Shown: positions 33,629 to 42,528, numbered from the stretch's first letter. The stretch is DNA of 59,876 nt from an uncultured Pelagibacteraceae bacterium (GCA_902545635.1 CACCGT010000008.1:1-59876), one strand, 5' to 3'. Made by a program: numbers and translations. The notes: generated by a model from the sequence alone, not told the origin.

Positions 33629-34504
33629 ATGCTGAAAATTAACAAACTAAAGAAGGTTAAATCAAACTTTCCCATTATTGTAGGAGAAAAAATAATCAGT
33701 AAAAAAATATGTAATTATTTGATTGATGAGATTAGTAAATCAAAAAATTTTGACGATATGATTATGGGAGGTAGGAGTAGGATTAACAAAGGATCAAAAA
33801 ATTTCAACAAATATATCTCAAGTTCTAAAATCTCAAAAAAACTTTTTTCAATTTTTAATTCACAATCATTTTATAATAAAATTGATAAAAAATTTAAAAC
33901 TGAGTTTGAAAATAATACATGGCAAAGTTTATTCAAACCCAAAACATTTAATAAAAAAAAATATACCTTGAAAAGAAAAGTAAATTCAATTGAACTCAAA
34001 AAGTTATTGGGAAGCAATTACAAGAGTCCAATATTAAATTTAGATATAGATTTTTCAGTATCTAAAGGAGGTTATAGATTAAGACCTCATAGGGATGATG
34101 TGAATAGATTATATAACTTTTTAATATATCTAACAGATATACCAAAAAAAAACGGAGGTTCTCTTACACTTTATAAAAAAAAAACAAACAAGAATTTAAG
34201 AAAAAAATTTAGAAGATTTCCAAAAATTAATGAACTTAGTAAAGTAAAGGAGTTTACCCCAAAAAAAGGAAGTGTTATTTTCTTTAAATCTACTCCTAAT
34301 TCTTACCATGGAGTAACACGATTTAAGGAAAAAAACTGTCCAAAAAGATTTTTTATTTATGGAAGTTATGCGTTTAATAAACCTGTGATATGGAGATATA
34401 AGAATTTTGAATATCACCCTCATATAGTTGCGACTAAAAAAAGAATGCTCACATCTTTTCATGATTCAAATTATCTGCTAAAATCTCGTAATGATGCAAG
34501 TTAA
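33629..34504 (+). CDS. Fe(II)/2-oxoglutarate-dependent dioxygenase (prolyl 4-hydroxylase-like fold)
   Basis: 291 residues, strongly basic. The double-stranded beta-helix core carries H154 and D156 in RPHRDDVNR, the distal H227 in SYHGVTRF and R240 in CPKRFFIYG for the 2-oxoglutarate carboxylate, with LTDIPKKNGGSLTLY and KKGSVIFF between. It begins on the base after the PanE-like stop codon and overlaps the next dioxygenase gene by 14 bases, so expression is coupled. It probably hydroxylates a small molecule or a sugar-linked compound; the first 120 residues match nothing I recognise. Confidence 0.75.
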   Translation: MLKINKLKKVKSNFPIIVGEKIISKKICNYLIDEISKSKNFDDMIMGGRSRINKGSKNFNKYISSSKISKKLFSIFNSQSFYNKIDKKFKTEFENNTWQSLFKPKTFNKKKYTLKRKVNSIELKKLLGSNYKSPILNLDIDFSVSKGGYRLRPHRDDVNRLYNFLIYLTDIPKKNGGSLTLYKKKTNKNLRKKFRRFPKINELSKVKEFTPKKGSVIFFKSTPNSYHGVTRFKEKNCPKRFFIYGSYAFNKPVIWRYKNFEYHPHIVATKKRMLTSFHDSNYLLKSRNDAS

Positions 34505-35483
34505 CAGCAAATTAAAGAAAATTTTAGACAGAGATGGATACCTAAGAATAAAAAATATTCTTAATTTCAACAAAGATTTAAAGCCTATCTTAAACGATAT
34601 GGAATATGTAATGGATAATCTAGTTAATAAGTTTGCGCCCAGACATATGAGAAAAAAAGTTTTTAAATATGATTTTAAAAGAAAATATACCTATATATCA
34701 AAATTAAATATTTATGATCTTGACCAACATTTTAATACTAGACTACCTAGAGATAATGTGAAAAAAGATAGTGATTACTTTGCTTCACAATCTTTATGGA
34801 ACTTAATAAACCATAAAAAAATTTTAGATGTTGTAGAACAATTATTAGGATCTGAAATCCTTTCCAATCCTGTTCAAAACACAAGAATAAAACAACCAGA
34901 AAGTAAATTGCCTAGACGCTCTGTTCATGATGGACTTTCAGGTAGAACTCCTTGGCACCAAGACGCAGCAGTATTATCATCTGTTGGACAAAGATTGACG
35001 GATATGGTGACCGTTTGGATACCATTTACAAAAACTACCAAAAATAACGGATGCATGATTACCGTTAAAGAAATAAACAAACTGGGTTTATTAAATCATG
35101 TGTCTGGATACAAAGGTCAGGTCGAGATAAAAGGTAGTAAATTACTTGATAAATTTAAGCCAATTTTTCTGGAAGCAAATGTGGGTGATATAATTATTTT
35201 ACACAAACACTCGATACATTGTTCTTTACCTAATAGATCTAACGATTTTAGAATAAGTGCTGACTTAAGATATAACAGAGCTGGGACTCCATCTGGTAGA
35301 AAACCTCTACCAAATTTTTACGTAAGAAGCAGAAATAAAAAAAATATTACTATTCATAATTATAAGCAATGGATCTCTTTATGGGAGAAAGCGAAAAATA
35401 AATGTATACCTAGAAAATACGCATTTAAATATCCACTGCCAACATTTAAAAATAGTAAAAGAGATCTTGCTAGATTAATATAA
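34491..35483 (+). CDS. Phytanoyl-CoA dioxygenase (PhyH)-family protein
   Basis: 330 residues. The iron facial triad is H156, D158 (TPWHQDAAVLSS) and H243 (HSIHCSLPNRS), with R254 in NDFRISADLRYN binding 2-oxoglutarate; WIPFTKTTKNNGCM and GDIIILH are typical PhyH core strands. Bacterial PhyH proteins hydroxylate or oxidatively cleave small molecules such as phosphonates, methylated compounds and ectoine. It is the second of two overlapping but unrelated dioxygenase genes and is followed 15 bases later by a hydroxyacid dehydrogenase, suggesting a hydroxylated acid intermediate. Confidence 0.83.
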   Translation: MMQVNSKLKKILDRDGYLRIKNILNFNKDLKPILNDMEYVMDNLVNKFAPRHMRKKVFKYDFKRKYTYISKLNIYDLDQHFNTRLPRDNVKKDSDYFASQSLWNLINHKKILDVVEQLLGSEILSNPVQNTRIKQPESKLPRRSVHDGLSGRTPWHQDAAVLSSVGQRLTDMVTVWIPFTKTTKNNGCMITVKEINKLGLLNHVSGYKGQVEIKGSKLLDKFKPIFLEANVGDIIILHKHSIHCSLPNRSNDFRISADLRYNRAGTPSGRKPLPNFYVRSRNKKNITIHNYKQWISLWEKAKNKCIPRKYAFKYPLPTFKNSKRDLARLI

Positions 35484-35498
35484 TTTCATTTTTAAATT

Positions 35499-36455
35499 AT
35501 GAAAAAAATTCTCATAGTCCAACCTATTCATGAAAAAGGTATGGAATTATTAAAAAGTAATAGTAACTATACTTACGAGGTAGTTGAGGATTTAAGCGTT
35601 GAAAACGTTAAACAAAAAATTTTAGATGCTGATGCAGTGTCTTTAAGAACATCAATTTTGCCTGCAGAAGCAATTGAAAATGCAAAAAAACTTAAAATAA
35701 TTTCTAGACATGGAGTTGGTTACGACAATATTGATTTAGATAGCTGTAAAAAAAGAAATATCGATGTGGCGATAACTGCAACAGCAAACGCTGTAGCAGT
35801 TGCAGAACATGTTCTTTTCATGCTTTTAAGTATATCAAAAAGAAAAGGCATGTATGATCAATCAGTCAAAAGTGGAAAATTTACTGAGAGAAATAAACTG
35901 CCAAAAACAATAGAGATTTGGAACAAAAATATTCTTATAGCTGGTTTTGGAAGAATTGGAAAAGCATTGATTAAAAGATGTTTAGGATTTGAAATGAATG
36001 TTTTTGTTTATGATCCATTTGTAGATGCAGAAACAATAAGCAAAATGGGTGGAAAAAAAGTTGAAGATTTATCAGAAACTATAAAAGATATGGATGCTGT
36101 GTCACTCCATATACCTTTAACTGATCAAACTAAAAATATCATAAATTATGAACTTCTTAAAACTATGAAAAAAAATTGCATCATCATAAATGCTGCAAGA
36201 GGTGGAATTATAAATGAGAAAGACTTAGATAGAGCATTAAAGGAGAACCTAATTTTTGGAGCAGGTATCGATGTATTTGAAGTAGAGCCTCCAGAAGCTG
36301 ACAATCCATTATTAAAAAATGAAAAAGTTTTCCTTAGCCCTCATGCAGCAGCGTTTACTGAAGAGTGCATGACTAGAATGGCAATAGAAACTATACAAAA
36401 TATTTTCGATTTTTTTGATGGTAAAATTGAAGATAGTAAAAAAGTAAAATTATAG
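35499..36455 (+). CDS. D-2-hydroxyacid dehydrogenase (phosphoglycerate dehydrogenase-like)
   Basis: 318 residues. NAD-binding loop AGFGRIGKALIKRC, catalytic arginine in NAARGGIINEKDLDRAL, glutamate in DVFEVEPPEAD and histidine in LSPHAAAFTEE are all present. Length fits the short, regulatory-domain-free members of the family. It terminates the plus-strand run begun by the PanE-like gene, so it could oxidise or reduce an acid made by the dioxygenases. The 3' end overlaps the convergent iolE by 6 bases. Exact substrate unknown. Confidence 0.88.
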   Translation: MKKILIVQPIHEKGMELLKSNSNYTYEVVEDLSVENVKQKILDADAVSLRTSILPAEAIENAKKLKIISRHGVGYDNIDLDSCKKRNIDVAITATANAVAVAEHVLFMLLSISKRKGMYDQSVKSGKFTERNKLPKTIEIWNKNILIAGFGRIGKALIKRCLGFEMNVFVYDPFVDAETISKMGGKKVEDLSETIKDMDAVSLHIPLTDQTKNIINYELLKTMKKNCIIINAARGGIINEKDLDRALKENLIFGAGIDVFEVEPPEADNPLLKNEKVFLSPHAAAFTEECMTRMAIETIQNIFDFFDGKIEDSKKVKL

Positions 36456-37352
36456 TTTATCAATCTCTAAATTTGATTTCTTTAAAGTATCTGTAATATA
36501 TTTATAACCCATAATTGCATACTCAAGAGGATTTGCTTTTTTTGGATCTTGCTCAGCCTCCACTACCAGCCAACCCTGGTAATTATTTTTTTTCAAAATA
36601 TCAAACAGAGGTTTATAGTCGATACACCCATCGCCTGGCACAGTAAAAGCACCTTCTAAAAAAGCATCTCTAAAACTTAAATCATCAGAAAGGGCTTTTT
36701 TTAATACATCTTCTCTAATATCTTTGCAGTGAATATGGATTACTCTTTCTTTAAATTTATTGATTATATTAATAGAATTTCCTCGAGCAAATAGCATATG
36801 ACCAGTATCTAAAGTTAATTTTACACTGTCACCTGTATTTTCTAACAACCTAATAGTTTCTTCCTCCGTTTCTATTACTGTGCCCATATGATGATGGTAA
36901 GCTAACGGCATACCTTCATCTTCAAGATATCTTGCAAGTTCAGATATTTTTACACAATAATCTTTCCATTCATCACTGGACATTTTTGGTCTACTAGATA
37001 GTTTTTTTTTTGGATTACCTTGTATTGATTCAAAAACTTCGGCAAATACAATACATGGAGCCTCACAGTCTTTAAATAATTGAAGTTGGTTTTGAATTAA
37101 TTTTTTTTCTTCTTCAACAGAATTTTTTCTAAGATTCCCACTATACCATCCAGAACATAATTTTAAATTGTACTTTTCTAGTTTTGGTAATAATTCCTTG
37201 GATGTTTTTGGAAATTTTCCACCTGACTCTATACCTATATATCCAGCCTGACTTGCCTCCGATAAACATTGTTCAAGAGGAGTATCTCCACCTAGTTCAG
37301 GCATGTCATCATTGCTCCACGCTATTGGTGCTATCCCTAATTTTACTGACAT
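36450..37352 (-). CDS. iolE: Myo-inosose-2 dehydratase IolE
   Basis: 300 residues of a xylose-isomerase-like TIM barrel. The opening GIAPIAWSNDDMPELGGDTP and ESGGKFP are highly diagnostic of IolE; further metal-site residues occur in LAYHHHMGTVIET, LTLDTGHM and HIHCKD. The enzyme dehydrates 2-keto-myo-inositol to the cyclohexane-dione substrate of IolD. It is a lone minus-strand gene, divergent by only 29 bases from the Gfo/Idh gene, so promoters must overlap coding DNA or each other. iolD lies some 9 kb to the left. Confidence 0.94.
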   Translation of the reverse strand: MSVKLGIAPIAWSNDDMPELGGDTPLEQCLSEASQAGYIGIESGGKFPKTSKELLPKLEKYNLKLCSGWYSGNLRKNSVEEEKKLIQNQLQLFKDCEAPCIVFAEVFESIQGNPKKKLSSRPKMSSDEWKDYCVKISELARYLEDEGMPLAYHHHMGTVIETEEETIRLLENTGDSVKLTLDTGHMLFARGNSINIINKFKERVIHIHCKDIREDVLKKALSDDLSFRDAFLEGAFTVPGDGCIDYKPLFDILKKNNYQGWLVVEAEQDPKKANPLEYAIMGYKYITDTLKKSNLEIDKL

Positions 37353-37381
37353 ATTTTTTATATTTGCTAAGATATTTGATC

Positions 37382-38527
37382 ATGAGATTAATTAAAGGCA
37401 AAAAAATTAAATTAGGCATTGTTGGCGGTGGTCCAAAATCATGGATAGGACATGTCCATAGAATTTCCTCAAGATTTGATGACAAATATGAAATTGTCTC
37501 AGGAGTTTTTTCAAGAAATTCAAATATTTCAAAGACTTTCGGGGAAAAAATTGGAATTGATAAAGACAGATGTTACTCAAATTATCAAGAAATGGCTGAT
37601 AAAGAGGCACGAAGATTTGATGGTATTGAGGTCGTGGCAATTATGACTCCTCCTTCAAGTCACCAAGTTATTGCAGAAAAATTTATAGACAAAAATATTC
37701 ATATAATATCTGACAAGCCATTTACAGGTGATCTATCACAAGCAAAAAAACTTTTTAAAAAAATTAAATCAAATAAAAATATAAAGTATGCTTTGACTCA
37801 TAATTATTCAGCATATCCGATGGTTAGAGAAGCAAAGGTATTAGTTGAAAAAGGTAAAATAGGAAAAGTTGAATATGTTAATGTCGAGTATGTTCAAGAC
37901 TGGACTGATGGAAAAATAGTTAACAAAAAAAATGCAAAAAAAATATTAAAATGGAAAATAAATAAAAAAATAGTTGGGACCTCGGCGGTCTTAAATGAGA
38001 TTGGATCTCACGCTTATCACATAGCATGCTATGTTTCTGGATTAAAAGGTAGAAATGTATTTGCTGATATCAAACAAGTTTCAAAAACTGTTAAAATGGA
38101 TAACAATGCTCAAGTAATGATCAACTTTAATAACAATGCAAAAGGCTTACTTTGGACAAGTGTTATGGCAAGAGGTGGAGTTTATGGTTTAAGATTTAGG
38201 ATTTTTGGCACAAAAGGCAGCATAGAATGGGTACAAAATGATCCGGGTTATCTTAAATTTAATCCATTAAAAGGTGCTGTAAAATTTTTAGAAAGAGGTT
38301 TTTTTAATGCAGAATTATCTAAAAAATTTTCAAGAATTAAATTTGGACATCCGGAGGGTTATCTAGATGCTTTTGCAAACATTTACAAAGAATTTGCAGA
38401 ATCATTAAGAACAAAAGCTAAGAAAAGGTGGTTTTTTCCAAATGAATATGAAGGGCTGGAAACTGCAAAGTTTATTGAAGCATGTAAAATTTCAAATAAA
38501 AGAAAAGCGTGGACAAAAATAAAATAA
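37382..38527 (+). CDS. Gfo/Idh/MocA-family oxidoreductase of the inositol cluster
   Basis: Taken from ATG 37382 (MRLIKGKKIKLGIVGGGPKS), 381 residues; the frame is open further upstream, but that would overlap most of the start of iolE on the other strand and adds no recognisable domain. The Rossmann loop is GIVGGGPKSWIGHVHR, and the usual EKP is DKP in ISDKPFTGD. LNEIGSHAYHIACYVSGL provides the catalytic-region histidines. It overlaps iolG by 19 bases. Homologues beside iolE/iolG suggest a second inositol-isomer dehydrogenase. Confidence 0.83.
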   Translation: MRLIKGKKIKLGIVGGGPKSWIGHVHRISSRFDDKYEIVSGVFSRNSNISKTFGEKIGIDKDRCYSNYQEMADKEARRFDGIEVVAIMTPPSSHQVIAEKFIDKNIHIISDKPFTGDLSQAKKLFKKIKSNKNIKYALTHNYSAYPMVREAKVLVEKGKIGKVEYVNVEYVQDWTDGKIVNKKNAKKILKWKINKKIVGTSAVLNEIGSHAYHIACYVSGLKGRNVFADIKQVSKTVKMDNNAQVMINFNNNAKGLLWTSVMARGGVYGLRFRIFGTKGSIEWVQNDPGYLKFNPLKGAVKFLERGFFNAELSKKFSRIKFGHPEGYLDAFANIYKEFAESLRTKAKKRWFFPNEYEGLETAKFIEACKISNKRKAWTKIK

Positions 38528-39519
38528 AAGTTGCTTTGCTTGGTCTTGGCAGAATTGGCCAAATGCATGCAAAAAATTTAATCGAAAATAGAGAATTTAA
38601 ATTAAAATATATCTTTGACCTAAACAAAGATTTATTAAAAAAAATATCTAATAAATATAATGTCACTTCAATAAATAAGCCTGATCTAGCTTTCAATGAT
38701 AAAGATATTGACTGTATATTTATTGCGTCAAGCACACCTACGCATTTAAAATTTATTGAGCAAGGTGTAAAACAAAATAAAATTATTTTTTGTGAAAAAC
38801 CATTAGATCTGAATATAAAAAAAATTAACTCTTGTCTAAAAAGGATAAAAAAATTTAAACCAAGAGTGCAAATAGGCTTCAATAGGAGGTATGACGTTGG
38901 ACACCATTCATTAAAACAACACCTAAAACGAAAAATTGGACGATTAGAAAAAATTATAATTACTAGTCGGGATCCTTCTCCTCCTTCGTTTAAATATCTA
39001 AAAAGTTCAGGTGGGATATTTAAAGATATGATGATTCACGATTTTGATCTTGCAAGATATTATTTAGGAAAAGACGAATTCCAATCAATTTTTGCTATGG
39101 GCAGTAACTTATCGGATAAACGTTTTAATAAAATTAATGATTATGAATTGGCAACTACAATACTCAAATCCAAAAAAGGGGTTCAGTGTATTATAACAAA
39201 TTCAAGACATTGTAGCTTTGGATATGATCAAAGAGTAGAATTATTTGGAAATAAAGGAATGCTAGTTTCAGACAATAAAAGAAACAATGAAATAAATTAT
39301 TTTTCAAAAAGCTCAACAAACAGCAAATCACCTCTTCTTCACTTCTTTATTGAGAGATATTCTGAGGCTTTTAAACTTCAATTATTCGATCTAGCAAAAT
39401 TTTGTAGAAAAAATATAAAACCTAGAGCAGTTTTTGAAGATGGAAGAAAATCAATTATATTGGCAGAGGGAGCAATGAACTCTATAAAGTCCAAAAAGTT
39501 TGAAAAACTAATTTATTGA
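38509..39519 (+). CDS. iolG: Inositol 2-dehydrogenase IolG
   Basis: 336 residues. Features in order: GLGRIGQMHAKNL (12-24), EKPLDLN near residue 96, QIGFNRRYDVGHHSLKQ, TSRDPSPPSFKYLKSSGGIF and MMIHDFDLARYYLG, then GYDQRVELFGNKGML. The SRDP and HDFDLAR blocks with lysine, aspartate and histidine active-site residues are those of IolG, which oxidises myo-inositol to 2-keto-myo-inositol with NAD. The gene overlaps the preceding Gfo/Idh gene by 19 bases. Its end is 3 bases from the convergent EamA gene. Confidence 0.92.
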   Translation: MDKNKIKVALLGLGRIGQMHAKNLIENREFKLKYIFDLNKDLLKKISNKYNVTSINKPDLAFNDKDIDCIFIASSTPTHLKFIEQGVKQNKIIFCEKPLDLNIKKINSCLKRIKKFKPRVQIGFNRRYDVGHHSLKQHLKRKIGRLEKIIITSRDPSPPSFKYLKSSGGIFKDMMIHDFDLARYYLGKDEFQSIFAMGSNLSDKRFNKINDYELATTILKSKKGVQCIITNSRHCSFGYDQRVELFGNKGMLVSDNKRNNEINYFSKSSTNSKSPLLHFFIERYSEAFKLQLFDLAKFCRKNIKPRAVFEDGRKSIILAEGAMNSIKSKKFEKLIY

Positions 39520-39522
39520 AAT

Positions 39523-40416
39523 TTAAATTCCTTCTATTTTTTTGTCTCCAGATTTTTTGACAAAATATATTCCAAGTATAACAATAAATAATGAAATTAA
39601 TATTTTTGAAGTAACTAATTCATTAAGAAATAAGTATCCAAGAATTACTCCAAATATTGGTATTAAATAAGCGACTTGGCTTTGAAAAACTAAACCGTTT
39701 CTTTTCAATATCATAAATCTCAATAACCAAGCTATACCAGTAGGAAATACACCAAGATATATTAAAGACAAAGATGACTCTAATGATGGATTTAAATTCC
39801 AAGGTTGCTCTATAATTAAAGAAATCGGGCAAGCAAATATTGTTCCCCAAATTAATATTGATGCAGTAACATTTTCATTTTTTTTATGACTTATTTTTAA
39901 AGTTAATATTCCACCAATTACATAAAACGTTGAACCAACTAATATCATTAAAGCAGAAAATAAATTTTCATCATTAATTAATAGATTTTCGGAAAAAAGA
40001 TAAACTATTCCTAAAAATCCTAAAATTATACCTAATATTTTTACTAAATTTATTTTTTCTTTATCTATAAATAAATGAGCTAAAATAGTTGCACTGATAG
40101 GAGTGGTAGACATTAATATTGCTGCTAAATTACTTTGGACTTTTTGTACCCCATAAGCAATTAAAAAAAATGGAATAACCAAATTAATAACACCAATTGC
40201 AGCAAACCATTTCCAATCTTTTGAAAAGACTTCAATTTTAATTTTTTTATAAAAACATAATAATAAAACTGGAATCATTCCAAAAAAAATTCTTAAAAAC
40301 GCTATCGTTATTGGACCATAAGAGTAAGTCGCAATTTTAATGTTGAAAAAAGCTGAAGCCCATATGAGTGATAGTAAAACTAATATGAAATAATCAGATG
40401 TTTTGGGTGAAGTCAT
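39523..40416 (-). CDS. EamA/DMT-family membrane transporter
   Basis: 297 residues with ten predicted membrane segments in two EamA repeats. SLIWASAFFNIKIATYSYGP and FLRIFFGMIPVLLLCF are typical of helix 1 and 2 of the first repeat, and FPTGIAWLLRFMILKRNG with VAYLIPIFGVILGYLFLNE of the second. Probably a metabolite or amino-acid exporter. Its start overlaps the YbaK-type gene stop by 4 bases. It is not closely similar to the other EamA protein at 5.8 kb, so they are not recent duplicates. Confidence 0.83.
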   Translation of the reverse strand: MTSPKTSDYFILVLLSLIWASAFFNIKIATYSYGPITIAFLRIFFGMIPVLLLCFYKKIKIEVFSKDWKWFAAIGVINLVIPFFLIAYGVQKVQSNLAAILMSTTPISATILAHLFIDKEKINLVKILGIILGFLGIVYLFSENLLINDENLFSALMILVGSTFYVIGGILTLKISHKKNENVTASILIWGTIFACPISLIIEQPWNLNPSLESSLSLIYLGVFPTGIAWLLRFMILKRNGLVFQSQVAYLIPIFGVILGYLFLNELVTSKILISLFIVILGIYFVKKSGDKKIEGI

Positions 40417-40892
40417 TCTACAATATCTTTTACTGTTCCATTGGTTAAATTAAGCAGTTCATCAAAATTTATTTTGAAAATACAGTTTGGATGTCCTGCT
40501 GCGGCATATAAATTTTTAAATCTGTTTAAAGACTCATCAACAAGAATTTCTAATTTATTTTTATGGCCTACTGGTGAAACTCCTCCTATAGTATATCCTG
40601 TTTGATTTTTAACCTCATCTGGAGAGGCCATGCTCAAGTCTTTACTATTAAAAATTTTTTTTAATTTATTTAATGAACATCTTTTATCGCCAGATACTAA
40701 GCAGAGTAAAAAATTTCCCTCATTCCTAAATAATAAACTTTTTACAATTGAACCAACTTCAGTGTTTAATGAATTTGCTGCATCATTTGCTGTTCTTGCG
40801 GTTTGCTCTAATTCAATTACCTTTATTTCGTTATTAAACTTTTTTAATGCTTCTTTTGCTCTTTTAACTGCTTCTTTATTTAGTGCTGACAT
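40413..40892 (-). CDS. YbaK/EbsC-family aminoacyl-tRNA deacylase
   Basis: 159 residues, the expected length. GSIVKSLLFRN contains the conserved lysine, GYTIGGVSPVGHK the glycine-rich active-site loop, and YAAAGHPNCIFKI the C-terminal signature. Such proteins hydrolyse mischarged tRNA, typically Cys- or Ala-tRNA(Pro), protecting translation. ATGA overlap couples it to the EamA gene downstream. It is divergent from glnA across 142 bases. Confidence 0.88.
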   Translation of the reverse strand: MSALNKEAVKRAKEALKKFNNEIKVIELEQTARTANDAANSLNTEVGSIVKSLLFRNEGNFLLCLVSGDKRCSLNKLKKIFNSKDLSMASPDEVKNQTGYTIGGVSPVGHKNKLEILVDESLNRFKNLYAAAGHPNCIFKINFDELLNLTNGTVKDIVE

Positions 40893-41034
40893 TAGTACAA
40901 CTCTTGATTGATTGAAAAATTACGATTTTTAAGGTTAATATACATGTAATTAAAGCATAACTGATATCTATTTTATAGACATTATTTATCTTTTCTTAAC
41001 TGATAATAGAACAAGAAAATTTATAGGAGATAAT

Positions 41035-42441
41035 ATGAGCGCTAGGGACGTATTAAAACAAATTAAATCTAAGAATGTTGAGTATGTTGATCTTAGATTC
41101 ACTGATCCAAGAGGAAAACTGCAACACCTTACAATGGATAAAACTATAGTTGATGAAGGTATGCTGAACGACGGAGTATTTTTTGATGGCTCTTCGATTG
41201 CTGGTTGGAAAGCGATAAATGAGTCTGACATGATATTAAAACCAGATTTAAGCAGAACAGTAATGGATCCATATACATCACATAATACAATGATTTTATT
41301 TTGCGATATTTTGGATGCTGTTAAAAAAGACCCATACGAAAGAGATCCAAGAGGAATAGCTAAAAAAGCAGAAGCATATTTAAAAAAAACTGGAATTGGA
41401 GACAAAGCTTACTTTGGACCAGAGCCAGAATTTTTTGTTTTTGATGATGTAAAAATTAAAAATGATATGAATGAAACTGGTTTTTCAATTGACAGTTCTG
41501 AAGGACCTTATAATTCAGGAAAATCATATGATAATGGTAATATGGGCCACAGACCTGGTATTAAAGGAGGTTATTTTCCTGTGCCACCAGTAGATAGTGC
41601 TCAGGATATGAGAGGCGAATACTTGAAAGGTCTAAGAGATGTAGGTATTACTGTTGAAAAACACCACCATGAAGTTGCACCTAGTCAACATGAACTAGGA
41701 ATGTTGTTTGGAACATTAGTTGATCAAGCTGATAATGTTCAACTTTACAAATATGTAGTTCAGATGGTTTCACATTCATTTGGAAAGACTGCTACTTTTA
41801 TGCCAAAACCAGTAAAAGGTGACAATGGCTCTGGAATGCATACTCACCAGTCAATTTGGAAAGGTAAAACTCCAGTATTTTCTGGTAACAAATATGCAGG
41901 TCTATCTCAAACAGCTCTTTATTATATCGGTGGTATTTTAAAACACGCAAAAGCAATTAACGCTTTTTCAAATGCTACCACTAATAGTTATAAAAGATTA
42001 ATTCCAGGTTTTGAGGCACCAGTTTTACTTGCATACTCTGCAAGAAACAGGTCTGCATCATGCAGAATTCCAATAACTTTAAGCAAAAAAGGTGCAAGAT
42101 GTGAGATTAGATTCCCTGATGCTTCAGGTAATCCTTATTTAACATTTGCATCAATGTTAATGGCAGGTCTTGATGGTATCAAAAATAAAATTGATCCAGG
42201 TAAGTCTTTTGACCAGGACCTTTATGCATTAACTGAAAAACAAGTTAAAAAAGTTCCTACAGTTTGTGGATCATTAAGAGAAGCTATGGAAGCTCTTGAT
42301 AAAGATAGAAACTTTTTAAAACAAGGTAATGTATTTACTGACGATCAGATAGATGCGTACATTGAGTTAAAGTATGAAGAAATACATAACTTTGAACATA
42401 CGCCGCACCCTATCGAGTTCGATATGTATTATAGCTGTTAA
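41035..42441 (+). CDS. glnA: Glutamine synthetase type I
   Basis: 468 residues, matching GSI-beta. Signatures: FFDGSSIAGW, FGPEPEFFVFDD for the metal site, NGSGMHTHQS, NRSASCRIP near the active site and the adenylylation-loop tyrosine, which falls at Y397 (DQDLYAL), the same number as in E. coli, although the usual LPP that follows is lost. It makes glutamine from glutamate, ammonium and ATP. A strong AGGAGA ribosome site (41025-41030) fixes the start. It stands alone, divergent from the YbaK gene, with a strong hairpin after the stop. The conserved tyrosine suggests adenylylation control. Confidence 0.97.
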   Translation: MSARDVLKQIKSKNVEYVDLRFTDPRGKLQHLTMDKTIVDEGMLNDGVFFDGSSIAGWKAINESDMILKPDLSRTVMDPYTSHNTMILFCDILDAVKKDPYERDPRGIAKKAEAYLKKTGIGDKAYFGPEPEFFVFDDVKIKNDMNETGFSIDSSEGPYNSGKSYDNGNMGHRPGIKGGYFPVPPVDSAQDMRGEYLKGLRDVGITVEKHHHEVAPSQHELGMLFGTLVDQADNVQLYKYVVQMVSHSFGKTATFMPKPVKGDNGSGMHTHQSIWKGKTPVFSGNKYAGLSQTALYYIGGILKHAKAINAFSNATTNSYKRLIPGFEAPVLLAYSARNRSASCRIPITLSKKGARCEIRFPDASGNPYLTFASMLMAGLDGIKNKIDPGKSFDQDLYALTEKQVKKVPTVCGSLREAMEALDKDRNFLKQGNVFTDDQIDAYIELKYEEIHNFEHTPHPIEFDMYYSC

Positions 42442-42454
42442 AAGGCTTTATTTT

Positions 42455-42486
42455 GGGTAATACCTGCTGCGATAGCAGGTATTCCC
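42455..42486 (+). terminator. Strong hairpin after glnA
   Basis: GGG (42455-42457) and AATACCTGCT (42459-42468) pair with AGCAGGTATT (42474-42483) and CCC (42484-42486), giving a 13-bp stem with one bulged T and a GCGAT loop. It begins 13 bases after the glnA stop. No clear T-run follows, so it may work as a terminator with help, or stabilise the 3' end of the mRNA. Confidence 0.65.
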
Positions 42487-42528
42487 TATAAGAAATTCTC
42501 ATTTAAAATAATTTTGTTATTAAAATGA

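Noticed and set aside
34196..34462. 88-residue minus-strand frame opposite the first dioxygenase
   Set aside because: It is a shadow of the plus-strand gene, with no ribosome site or recognisable domain.
37184..37381. Upstream extension of the Gfo/Idh reading frame by 66 codons
   Set aside because: It lies opposite the start of iolE, has no family similarity and the Rossmann fold begins right after ATG 37382.
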